Positions 48,311 through 58,544 of a stretch of DNA of 64,000 nucleotides are shown piece after piece (position 1 is the first letter of the stretch; every line of letters begins with the position of its first letter). The position numbers were made by a program, and so were the translations under genes. This stretch comes from Synanceia verrucosa (Eukaryota > Chordata > Actinopteri > Perciformes > Synanceiidae): contig CM056562.1 of NCBI GenBank assembly GCA_029721515.1, forward strand, positions 19,413,335 through 19,477,334, in the 5' to 3' direction. Below the pieces are notes generated by a model. It saw only the letters and a list, made by a program, of their open reading frames with translations. It had not been told where the DNA came from and made no database searches.

Positions 48311-49954
48311 CGGATTGTCCTTTCAGCTATCACACCATTGCGTTTAAACACAGGCAGCTTCTGTTATGTGCATAAGTGTTGTTCTTGGATGAATATAACA
48401 TATACTCACTTGACAGTTTATTATGTGTATGTTGTATATAAATGACAGCCTCTGTCTTACAATCGTTTTGCTTTACACTGAGACATGTTTCTAAGTTTTT
48501 TGTCCGGCTCAGTTCTGTTAATTAAGCTAGACTAAAGGCGCTTTAACATGCCAGCATTTAGTCCATTAAATCTAATTCTGCTGCGGTTTGTTTGGACAGT
48601 AATAATCCAAGTGGACCAAAACTCAGGCTGAACTGAGTTTGCATTTGTTTAGCTGGACGCAGGTAAACAACAGGTTAACGTGAGTGGTGGTTGTTGTTTG
48701 GTTGACATCTGGGCTGAAGAGATATTATGCTAAATGAAGCCCATAAATAATGTGGTGTTTATTAAGTCACAGTTGATCGAGTCAAAGTGGGAAAAAATGT
48801 CACAGCATTATATGAAAGTCCACAATTCCCTGCATAGAAGAAGCAGCAATCAAGACGATAAAGGTTAATTTTAATACACGCCCCTTGTTTTAATATCTCT
48901 GCTCTTGTGAATGTGAACCAGAATAATTATAAAACAAATCAAAAGCATACATTTATCTCTGATTCAGATCAAATGGATGGTGGCTTGTGAAATATTAGAA
49001 ACTTAACACACCCAGACAAACTTCAGACACGTTAACTGAGACTTTAAATTCTGTAAATCAAAAATGAATTGCAATGCATTCATTGGTCACATCAGATTAA
49101 TTAAGAGCAACTGATAAAAAACTAAACCGATCAAAACCCTCTGTTCTTCACAGCTCAGTCCATGCTGAGCCGGCCATGCCGGCGCTCTCACCGGTGTCTC
49201 TTCATTAATGGATGCTGCATGCTGCACAGTGGGAGCTGTGGTGTTTTGTAACCAGGTCTGTGATTACGTAACAAGTCGTAGTGAATTCCCTGTGTGATAC
49301 CCAAGTGACAGGAGTCATCTGAGCCTTTATGATCGCTACAAGGAAGACACACACTAACACGACTGACTTATTTTACAGTTTGTTCTCCCTTGTTATCATA
49401 AAAACACTTCATGTCAGAACGAAAGTGTACAGGATAAACTGTTCTGGGATCACATTATACAGTTTCAACTCATTCTTAGTATTACTGTAGCTGATAGATG
49501 TCTACTGATATGATTTTATCAGGGTCGATACAGATTATTAGTAAGCAAGGAGGATGAAAACAGATATTTATAACTGATATATAATTTGCAGTATAAATTT
49601 ACTCAGAATTTTTAATAACACAAACTACAACACAGCACTTCTTTTAAATATCTTTAAGCATGAATTTCATTAAATGCTTTCGCTGCACTTTTACACTTGT
49701 GCATGCTCATAAATTCTATAGAGACATCATATAAAAACAATTCTGTCATTGATTAATCTGTTCATAATTTTCTCAATTAATCAATGAGTTATTTGATCTA
49801 GTAAATGTTGAAAATGTGTGAAATCAGTATGTCCCGGAGCCCCAGATATTCCGTTTACTGGCACAGAGGAGTAAAAAGAACAGAAAATATTCACATTCAA
49901 GAAAGCCAAAGCACTTTAAAGTGAATTTGTTAAATTTATTTAATTCTAATTTAC

Positions 49955-50105
49955 AGAATTCCAGTGTTTTGGTTCAACTTTGGGTCTAAAAAGGTGAATT
50001 CGGTTCAAATTCCTCACTCCTGTTCAAAATGGTGAAGAGTAGTGACCTCAGTGAGAAAGAAAGAGTCTGAGTTAAAGCTCTGAAATGATGCTGGAGGCTC
50101 TTTGA
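49955..50105. repeat. dispersed repeat (pair with 9720-9870)
   Basis: Same three conserved blocks in order as the copy in the sanbr intron. Confidence 0.65.
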
Positions 50106-50455
50106 GACAAACAGGGCAGCTGCTCCAATACATTTGTTAAGGACTGTCCATATGCATACAGCATATCCTGATTGAGAATCTTTGTTTTTTGCAAAAGAGC
50201 ATGTTGGTAAATTTTCATTTGGAAATGCTGAGTGTTGAGGAGTCTAATTGCAGCACTATCAATGCATTTTTACTAGTGGCTCAGAACCAGTGTGAATATA
50301 TTAGTAGTAGTAGTAGTAGTAGTAGCAGTAGCTATCGTCATGGTGTAACTGTATCTTAAGTTGTGTGTGGAAGTGTAGCTGCTATTGAGCGTCGTGGGTC
50401 TGGTCAGACAAGCACTACAATCTCTTCCGCTGGGTTTCATCTGGAACGTGTTTAC

Positions 50456-50489
<34 letters not shown>

Positions 50490-51070
50490 AGTTGCACAGT
50501 GTCGTCCTCATGTGCAGCATTAGATGCATTACAGGGAGGAGGAGCAGTCATGAAGTGTGCTGCTGTATGCCGTTGTGCACATGTGAGCGCTGACATTAAT
50601 GCTTGAGTGTGCAGCATGGTGCGTACAATTCACCTGCAGCAGCATGGTGTGTACAGTGTGTGTGTGTATGAGTGTGTGTGTGTGTGTGTGTGTGTGTGTC
50701 CACATTTTCTGCATCCAGAGAACCTGAAATAGCCCCGATGTGGAGGTGAGGGGGAGGGGTGGATGTGCAGCTCAGGCATGGAAACCAGCGTATCCGGTTA
50801 CAGGATCATAATATCACTGCAGAGTCCATCCACTAGCACTGCACTACTGCACAGCACTCACACTGGTGCTCAGCTCACCACAGCCTGCAGGAGTCATGTG
50901 CTCGGCGCACGTTTGACGCTCGTTTACAGGCCAAAACGCCCCTGACCTCCCATTTAAAGGTATAAAACCTGTTTTATACTGTCATTCCATGAGGTACTTC
51001 CATTTGCAGCTGTTAAGCACAGTTTAGCCCTGTATTTACAGTATCTTGACCTTGCTGTGAGACATCTATA

Positions 51071-52170
51071 CTCGGGATGCACCAATCCACTTTTTTCACT
51101 CCCGATACTGACATCTGAGGTTTAGTATCAGCCGATGCCGATCCAATACCAATGTTAGGCAATAGCAACATCAGGCTTGACTTAAACATTTATTTCCTAT
51201 TTTTTTTAAAAACATATATACAGGTATAAATGTACTGAGTTACTTCTTATCTACTTGGACAAACTGCCCAAAATGTGTTGCCAAAGAAATGCTAATTTTG
51301 ACAACCTGAACCATCTTTTGTCTAGGTAACCCTGACAGAGTCATAGGTCCAATTTTTATGAGCTTTTGCCCACTTACACCTCTTTTTCTTGTTCTGTGGA
51401 CGAAGTAGTGTTTTTTACAGATACACAACCCTTCAGACCAGCTTTTCTCAAAAAAATATGGATTATTTTTCATTATTTGTTTGATCGTTAGTTACGACTC
51501 TTGGTAGAGCATTTTGGGCAGTTGACAAAGTAGAGTTACCGTCATGCAAATTAAGCACGTTAATTTGGATTAATAGTGTTAATGTGCTAATTGTGACAGC
51601 CGTATAAAATTGATAACAGAACTTTGTAAACTCTATTTTGAAAAACGTGAGGCTCTCGTCGCTCATAGTGCACAGCATAGAATTGATCTGAGCAGATCTG
51701 ATCTGCCTTTGTGGATTGGGCCCGTTGTCACCGATACCCAATCTAACATTTTCTTCAATATCAGTACCAATACCAGTATTGAGGTAATGTGGTGGTTAGC
51801 ACTGTCGCCTCACAGCAAGAAGGTACCGGGTTCGATTCCCAGCCCGGGGCCTTTCTGTGTGGAGTTTGCATGTTCTCCCCCGTGTCTGCATGGGTTCTCT
51901 CTGGGTACTCCGGCTTCCTCCCACCATCCAAAAATATGCATGGGGATTATGTTAATTGGTTAATTTAAATTGTCCGTAGGTGTGAATGTGAGTGGGAGTG
52001 GTTGTCTGTCTCTATGTGTCCTGTGAGGACCTGGAGACTTGTCCAGGGTGTACCCTGCCTTTCACCCTAAGACAGCAGGGATAGGCTCCAGCCCCCCCAC
52101 GACCCTATGAGGATAGGGTTAGAAAATGGATGGATGGATACCAATATTGAATTGATGCATCAATCTATAC
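51071..52170. mobile_element. hAT-like element split by a SINE
   Basis: The left part opens CTCGGGATGCACCAATCC and contains CCCGATACTGACATC and CAGCCGATGCCGATCC. The right part (CCGATACCCAATC before the SINE, then CCAATATTGAATTGATGCAT after it) is the inverted counterpart. This phrase is typical of widespread vertebrate hAT non-autonomous elements. There is no transposase. Confidence 0.6.
51787..52139 (+). mobile_element. tRNA-derived SINE copy 2
   Basis: It matches copy 1 (7552-7912) from the A box (ATGTGGTGGTTAGCACTG) and B box (GGGTTCGATTCCC) through GATAGGCTCCAGCC to a GGATGGAT tail. CCAGTATTGAG before and CCAATATTGAA after are probably a diverged target duplication in the host hAT. Confidence 0.85.
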
Positions 52171-54597
52171 AGTCACCAGACTCCACTGGAAAAAAAGTAA
52201 TTTTACAGAAGAGCAGATTAAATTGGTGGTCTACCTCTGCCTCCATCTGTGTTATTGTATGACGACACTTTCTTCAAAGGAGGCTGATTTGTTTGCACAA
52301 GTATAGATGGATACAACAGCTTCAGTCCTCGGTCAGAAAGGGCTCTCTAACAGGAAGCTAACAGTAATGCCTTGGCTGCTGATAAGCACTTTATACAACC
52401 CCATTTCAACATACCTGTCCCTTTAAAACTACCTTAAAAATAGTCAGTTTTTCTTTGCTCTATATTGTTTTACTGCTGAGGCCCACTTCCCCTGCAGGCA
52501 TCATCAACTATTCATGTAGTCTTAATGTGAAAACACACACATGTAGCCACAAGCAGCCCTTTTGTCTTAAGATGAAACATCAAATTAATGAAATCAGATC
52601 ACATGATGTTGTTTGATTGAATTGTGTCCTTATCAATTATCGATGATCATCATTAATTATCTCATGAGCTGTGTGGGCCTGCTTGTGTCTGTGTTGGTTG
52701 GCTGTGGTGTTTTTTCCAGGATGTTTGGGGATATTTTGAGCTGTAGGTTAAAACCAGAGAAGTACTTATTTTGAGAAATGTTCCCTTTCATAGATCAGAT
52801 CGCTCTGCTGGAAACAAATATTTATGTATTGATTTTGATTATTTCGTACCTGTTGTACAGTATTGAAGGTGGTTCATGGGCTAAGAAAAAAGGAGGACTA
52901 AAATGTCTTATTGATTACATATATTGATAAAGTAATAGGGAGATAGTGGACTTTCATTTTAGTAAATGTTGTCCTGTTAGAGTTATCAGCTACTGATATG
53001 ATAGATATGATGCAGTTTGATCCACTTCACAAACATGGCAACCAGCTAAATGAAGAGACAAACTGCTCATTCTGAAGAAAACACGTCAAATATATTTAAT
53101 TATATTTAGATGATTAGTCATTCATTCTTTCACTCATTTCAAAACAAAGAAAAGGAAAACAACAACAGAGACCATGCTATAATATCATTGCAAAAACAAA
53201 GTCAACAAAACATTTTGATCAGGAAAAATAATTTTGTACATTTGGATATTTAACATGCAAAATAGAGGACAGTATTTACAATTTACATTTTTATTACATT
53301 TTATTTTTAATTTTTAATTTACATTAAATCAAAATATGAAATAAAATAATTTATGTAAAGTTTTGGTATAAATTGTGAGATTTAAAATGTAACATTTAAG
53401 AATGTTTCCCTTTAATAAAAGCATACAAGGATAATTTTATTCCTTAATTTATTTAAATAAAAATGAGGACACTTGTTTTTTAAGTGTTTCTGCTTCAGAT
53501 TGTATTAATTGTGTATAAATGTATTATTTATACTCTAAACTGTATCTAGTAATACTTCTGTGTTGTTGATGTGTTATCAACTGAAAAACTGAGGCTGTAT
53601 GGGATTATTTACACACATGTTCCTAAATAATATTTTATCAAATATGAGCCTTGAAGTGTCCAAAAGAAGTGCGTGAAATAATTGTTGTGATTGAGTTGCT
53701 GTTTTTTTCGAGGAATGACCTGAAATGTTTTCCACAGTGAAGAAAACTTACTTATTAAATGTTGTATTTCTGCCGATAGATCCCCCTAAACATTTCACAC
53801 TGTTCCTTTAAAATGAATGACACTGAGCTCTTCAGTCCTGAAATATCAGTAATAGTGCGACTGACCTTCAAAACTGCAGATCGCTTGATTTCTAGTCATA
53901 GCTGGCTGCTCCTTTGCTAAGTAGTACTCAAGAGACCTTGAGCTATATTTACTTCATGGAAAAAAAGATAGTTTTAAGACAGTTCTTTGTGAGACAGTGT
54001 GGCGGCGTTAAGTCACTGTGACCTTGAACGAAGACTCCATTGTGGAGAGCAGGACTCCTCCAGTGCTGCTCTTTTATCTCCCACCACTCGTTTGCAGTCT
54101 GCTTTTCTTCTTGTGGTGTGTTCATAGATGGCAGGATGTAGGACGGCTCTGGGCCTGTGAACTTTGAGGGTGGAAAGAGAGAGGGGGCTCAAAAGAAAGA
54201 TAGATGAGGTAAAAGAAGGAGGCGAAGGAGAAGGAAAGGGAAGAGGAGGATAATGAGGAGGAATGTAAAGGGGTGGGGCACCTCTGGTATTTCAGCCCTG
54301 CACCGCCTGTCTGTGTCCAAACACCCTGCCATGAGTCGGTGACTCAGACATGCGCAGCTGCTTCAACACCCGTAAACCGCTTTGAAACCAACTCCGTTGC
54401 TTTTCCCTCTTTGACGCTCTGTCTCTGCGTCTGTGTGATTCGCCATTTTCCCCAGAAGCTCCACCAGCAGCTGCAGTGAATGCAGAAGCTCCAGCAGTGG
54501 CTGGTTCAAAAGGCACTCACTTTACACTCTGCTGTTGTTTATTTCACAGTCATCAGTCTGAAATGCACGCAAAGCCTATGGGCAGTAAGCTGCCGCA

Positions 54598-54840
54598 TAG
54601 ACAAGTAGTAGCAAAAGGGGTTTGGTGTCTTGCTCCAGCTACAAGTCCACACATCATTACTGTGTGGGACTTGAACCTCCACCCTCCAGATCCCAGTAAG
54701 CATGCTGCAGTAGCTAGTGCTCCTCAGCACTTACATTATTTGCCCAACACCACATCACCCTTTCACTTTTTTACAGATGAGAGATTAGATTAGATTATCC
54801 TTTATTGCTCCTACAAACTGTTAAAAAAAGTAAAAATAAG
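54598..54840. repeat. retroelement fragment, reverse orientation
   Basis: TTTGGTGTCTTGCTCCAGCT, then GGGACTTGAACCTCCACCC and AGATTATCCTTTATTGCTCC resemble the reverse end of the fish retroelement family also seen at 22.9-23.4 kb. Confidence 0.5.
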
Positions 54841-54876
54841 AACATCAGTAGAAAAAACAACCAATTGGGAAAAACA

Positions 54877-55235
54877 CTAAGGTATCATATATCCAACATA
54901 AGTGAATAACTAAGGTGTTATATATACAACATAAGTGAATAACTAAGGCGTTATATATACAACATAAGAGAATAACTAAGGTATCATATATCCAACATAA
55001 GTGAATAACTAAGGTGTTATATATACAACATAAGTGAATAACTAAGGCGTTATATATACAACATAAGAGAATAACTAAGGTATCATATATCCAACATAAG
55101 TGAATAACTAAGGTGTTATATATACAACATATTTGAATAACTAAGGCGTTATATATACAACATAAGAGAATAACTAAGGTATCATATATCCAACATAAGT
55201 GAATAACTAAAGTGTCATATATACAACATAAGTGG
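54877..55235. repeat. 33 bp minisatellite with 99 bp higher-order period
   Basis: Eleven head-to-tail 33 bp units start at 54877 and every 33 bp after. Three variants alternate in order. A contains GGTATCATATATCC, B GGTGTTATATATAC with AAGTGAA, and C GGCGTTATATATAC with AAGAGAA. The pattern A-B-C repeats three times, followed by A and a diverged B. Because 33 is divisible by three, a repetitive minus-strand frame runs through it without evidence of being a gene. Confidence 0.95.
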
Positions 55236-56131
55236 ACAAAATTAGTGAACACAGTTGACCAGCTGAAGTTGTGCTGTCAGCGTTAACACATTACTTACAA
55301 TTAAAGTCAAACTATCACACATTGTTTTTTTTATGCACTTGCCAGAGATCATGTCAATCAAACTGTGTCTATCCAAAAAGTCCCTACTCACTGTATTTGT
55401 CCTGTGTCTCAAATCTTCAAACTTCAATATGAATTTATGCTAAAATAGTAGAACTGTAGAATGTTATCTGTTCGGTCAAACACTCTATGGTTGATAGTTG
55501 CATCTAACTTTAACACCATCACTGCTTCTAAACTCTATGTCAAGCTGCAGACCAATGTCCAGGGGATGGTTAGCTTAGTTTAGGTTAGCTTTGGTTAGCA
55601 TAAAGACTGGAAGCAGGTGGAAACAGATAGCCTGCCTCTATTAGCACCTCAGCAAATCTACCCTGCCAGCCTCTTTAACTTCAAACACTAAAGATGTTCC
55701 CATTTTGTAAGTGAACATCTCGCTCGTGACCATTTCCATAGAAACTCTCAGCGACTTTGCCATCAAAATGGTGCTCAAATATTTATTTTATTATATTTTA
55801 CCTTTAACATAACCGTGTGCAACCAGTGAACCAACAGAGCTGCATCTTTTATGAGCCAAAGTCTCAAGAGCTCAGCTGTAGCTTCAGTAGATGGAGGAGA
55901 AAAGTTGCTTGCCGCCTTTTCTAGACCAATCTGTCACCTACTCCTCTACTTCCTTCTCCTCCTCCTCGTCTTCCTCCTCTTCCTTCCTGCCCCCCAGCAC
56001 ACACACACCCCTCCTCCTCCTCTTCCCCCCCTCCATCCCATTCTTTGTCATCTCTCTGGGTGAATTCCCAGCTGACTCTGTTTGTCATGGCAACCAACCC
56101 GTCGTGGTGACTGGGCCTGCAGCTCACACTT

Positions 56132-56178
<47 letters not shown>

Positions 56179-57275
56179 ACAGCAACTGGCTGCATGAGCC
56201 TGTCAGCCTGGATTTGAGTCAAACACACTGCAGCGATTCCTGTTTTCTTTCTTTTCTCACGTTCCACGTCTTTCTGCTGCTTTCTCTCTCTGCAGCACCG
56301 ATAACGACACCATCCATGGGATTGATTAGATACACAGATCTGTTAAGGTGCTGTATATGTGCAAAATGTATGAGGGGCTGCCGCCTGACCCCACCCACCC
56401 ACGAATACCCCATTCAGAGGCGTGTGGGGGGTGTTTCAGCACCGTATAAACTGACCATCCTTCACCATCCTGGGTCAGAAATGGAAATTAATTTGATGAT
56501 ACCGATGTTTACATGCCATTTAAATGAACCAACTACAAAGAGAGACGGACAGCGAGGTGGAACTTTTATCTGGTAAATTACTGTGTATAATTCTGTGGTT
56601 TATCAGTGAATGTTAACATCCAAGAAGCACACTGACAGCCGTGTCGTGTCACCGGTCAAACACTGTCTGAATGTGGTTTGAGTAACTCTGTGTGCTGTTC
56701 TGTTATGGCAGGAGGAGGGAGGGCGGACAGTGGGTTGGGCTTAAAACCTGGCCTATGATCCCGTGGTACAGCAGGGAACACTGCTATTACATAACCAGCG
56801 AGAGTCTGCCGGGCTACAGCGTGCAGCGGCAAGGCTCCCTCTGCAGCTGCTCCTGGTTTCAATGTATGCTTTTTTTTAAATCCCCTGTTGCAGTAAGCTT
56901 GTTGCGTTTAAGCAGCTTTTTGAACGACACCACGGTTGAGCTGTCAGGTATCAGTCTGCAAAACTTTCACTGGTGAATATATCAGTGTTTCAGTGTTTGA
57001 CAATGTAATGCATAGATCTATGCTGCAGTGCTAGATGATTGAAAAACCCAAATTTTTAGCAATTTTTCCATGCAGAAAACAAAAAATATATAACGTTGTA
57101 GAAATATTCAATCAAAACAACAAATCAGAAGGGAAGAACAGTTTTTGGTCACAGAAATGTTCTGAGTTGGTTACACAAAGTCATGACAAATGTTGTTCGT
57201 ATATGACAATTTTTTTTTACGTTGAGAGACTAATGCACTTCTTTCCTGTCTCTGGTTTTACCCATTTCCAGATAT

Positions 57276-58544
57276 ATGTTCGGTAAAGGTGCGAAGCGGA
57301 AGCTGGACGAGGATGAAGAGGGGCTGGAAGGCAAAACGCTGGAGGCGCCGGTGGCGGGAGGGGGACTAAGCCTCGGTCCGGAGGGCCTGTCCAAGGTGTC
57401 GTACACCCTGCAGCGGCAGACCATCTTCAACATCTCCCTGATGAAGCTGTACAGTCAGCGGCCGCTTGGCGAGCCCAGCCTGGAGCGCCGTGTCCTCATC
57501 AACAACATGCTGCGACGCATCCAGGACGAACTGAAGCAGGAAGGCTCCCTGCGGCCGCTGTTCCTGCCGCCCTCGCCGCCGCCAGATGACCCCATGGACG
57601 AGGGTTTCCGTGAGGCACCGCCCTCCATCGGTGTTCTGTCGGCGGTGGCGGCGGCACAGGTGTCCCAGCCTTCTGCACTGCTAATGCCGGTGATTGTTCC
57701 GCCTCCTTCGCCCCACCCAATGGTGCCTCCCAACTGCCAGGCATCCCAGGCCAGCCCCGCCCGGGTGGAGGCCTGCCTCACTCCAGCCTCTTTACTGGAG
57801 GAGGATGGTGGAGATTCAGCCTTTTGTACTCCATCCCCACCCACTCCTCCTCTGTCGCCTCCACCGGCGCAGCCTCCTCTGCTAACTTCAACGCTTCTGA
57901 GCCAGGTGTGCTCCAGGGTCCCTGTACCCGCCCCGTCCAGCGACGGCTTCCTCTCCGCTCTGAGTGACATGGAGTTGGGTCCTCCCACAGCCATAACAAG
58001 GACAGCAGCAGCTAACATAATGACCGTGACTACCTCCCCAGCTCCCACGCCACTCGCCCAGCCCTCCCACTTAGCGCCCCTCTCCTCGGCACCCACGGGC
58101 CCACCCAGAGACTGTAGGACCGCGGGTGCTAAACCGGAGGCAGCTGGCGTCTTGCTAGCTGAAGCCCGCTGTGCCGAGCTTCGGCCAATGGACGCTCTGC
58201 CTGTACTGCCCTCTGTTGGCCTAGTAGACATTTCTGCCTCCTCCTCCTCCTCGTCCTCCTCCTCGCCCTCGGGGTTTCTCTCAGACTTGGCACTGGACGA
58301 TGTCCTGTTCGCCGACATCGACACGTCCATGTATGACTTTGATCCCTGTACGACAGCAGGGGCTGTGGGCATGGCAGCAGGCGGTGGCCTCACCAAACTG
58401 TCACCAGTGGTGACGGCAGATGACCTCCTCAAGTCGCTGGCGTCACCATACAGCGGCCCCGCCCCCCAGGTTTCAACCAATCAGCCTTTCAAAATTGATC
58501 TGACAGAACTGGACCACATCATGGAGGTGTTGGTGGGTTCGTGA
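57276..58544 (+). CDS. sertad2: SERTA domain-containing protein 2 (TRIP-Br2)
   Basis: A single coding exon after a CATTTCCAG acceptor; the ATG is 4 nt into the exon. It encodes 422 residues ending in TGA. SERTAD2 is a nuclear transcriptional co-regulator that links E2F/DP-1 and PHD-bromodomain proteins and affects proliferation and fat metabolism in mammals. The N-terminus MFGKGAKRKLDEDEEGLEGK has the basic cyclin-A-binding-like KRKLDE. The SERTA domain is at about 41-87 (SYTLQRQTIFNISLMKLYS, then LINNMLRRIQDELKQE). The acidic-hydrophobic segment GFLSDLALDDVLFADIDTSM is at about 340-360, and the C-terminus ends DLTELDHIMEVLVGS, as in vertebrate SERTAD2. It is over 100 residues longer than human (314), through Pro/Ser/Ala-rich middle sequence and a poly-Ser tract. 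Antisense frames here are shadows of high GC. Confidence 0.96.
   Translation: MFGKGAKRKLDEDEEGLEGKTLEAPVAGGGLSLGPEGLSKVSYTLQRQTIFNISLMKLYSQRPLGEPSLERRVLINNMLRRIQDELKQEGSLRPLFLPPSPPPDDPMDEGFREAPPSIGVLSAVAAAQVSQPSALLMPVIVPPPSPHPMVPPNCQASQASPARVEACLTPASLLEEDGGDSAFCTPSPPTPPLSPPPAQPPLLTSTLLSQVCSRVPVPAPSSDGFLSALSDMELGPPTAITRTAAANIMTVTTSPAPTPLAQPSHLAPLSSAPTGPPRDCRTAGAKPEAAGVLLAEARCAELRPMDALPVLPSVGLVDISASSSSSSSSSPSGFLSDLALDDVLFADIDTSMYDFDPCTTAGAVGMAAGGGLTKLSPVVTADDLLKSLASPYSGPAPQVSTNQPFKIDLTELDHIMEVLVGS

Larger units (their letters stand above)
45444..57271 (+). other. sertad2: probable long sertad2 intron 1
   Basis: If exon 1 is near 45.4 kb, this 11.8 kb is the intron. It holds the transposons described at 47.4, 49.9, 51.1 and 54.6-55.2 kb, plus microsatellites (TAG at 50302-50326; GT at 50460-50486, 50672-50699 and 56134-56177). 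No coding exon was recognised. The stretches 45.5-47.3, 48.3-49.9 and 52.2-54.5 kb hold nothing I could name. Confidence 0.45.

Noticed and set aside
54877..55235. Regularly spaced repeats as a possible CRISPR array
   Set aside because: Units are contiguous with no unique spacers, and this is an animal genome.
54845..55252. Repetitive 135-codon minus-strand frame (CCIYNTLVI repeats)
   Set aside because: It arises because the minisatellite unit is 33 bp and lacks stops in that frame; no gene context.
57455..58480. 341-codon antisense frame over sertad2
   Set aside because: It is a shadow of GC-rich sertad2 codons; low-complexity sequence, no domain and no independent promoter.
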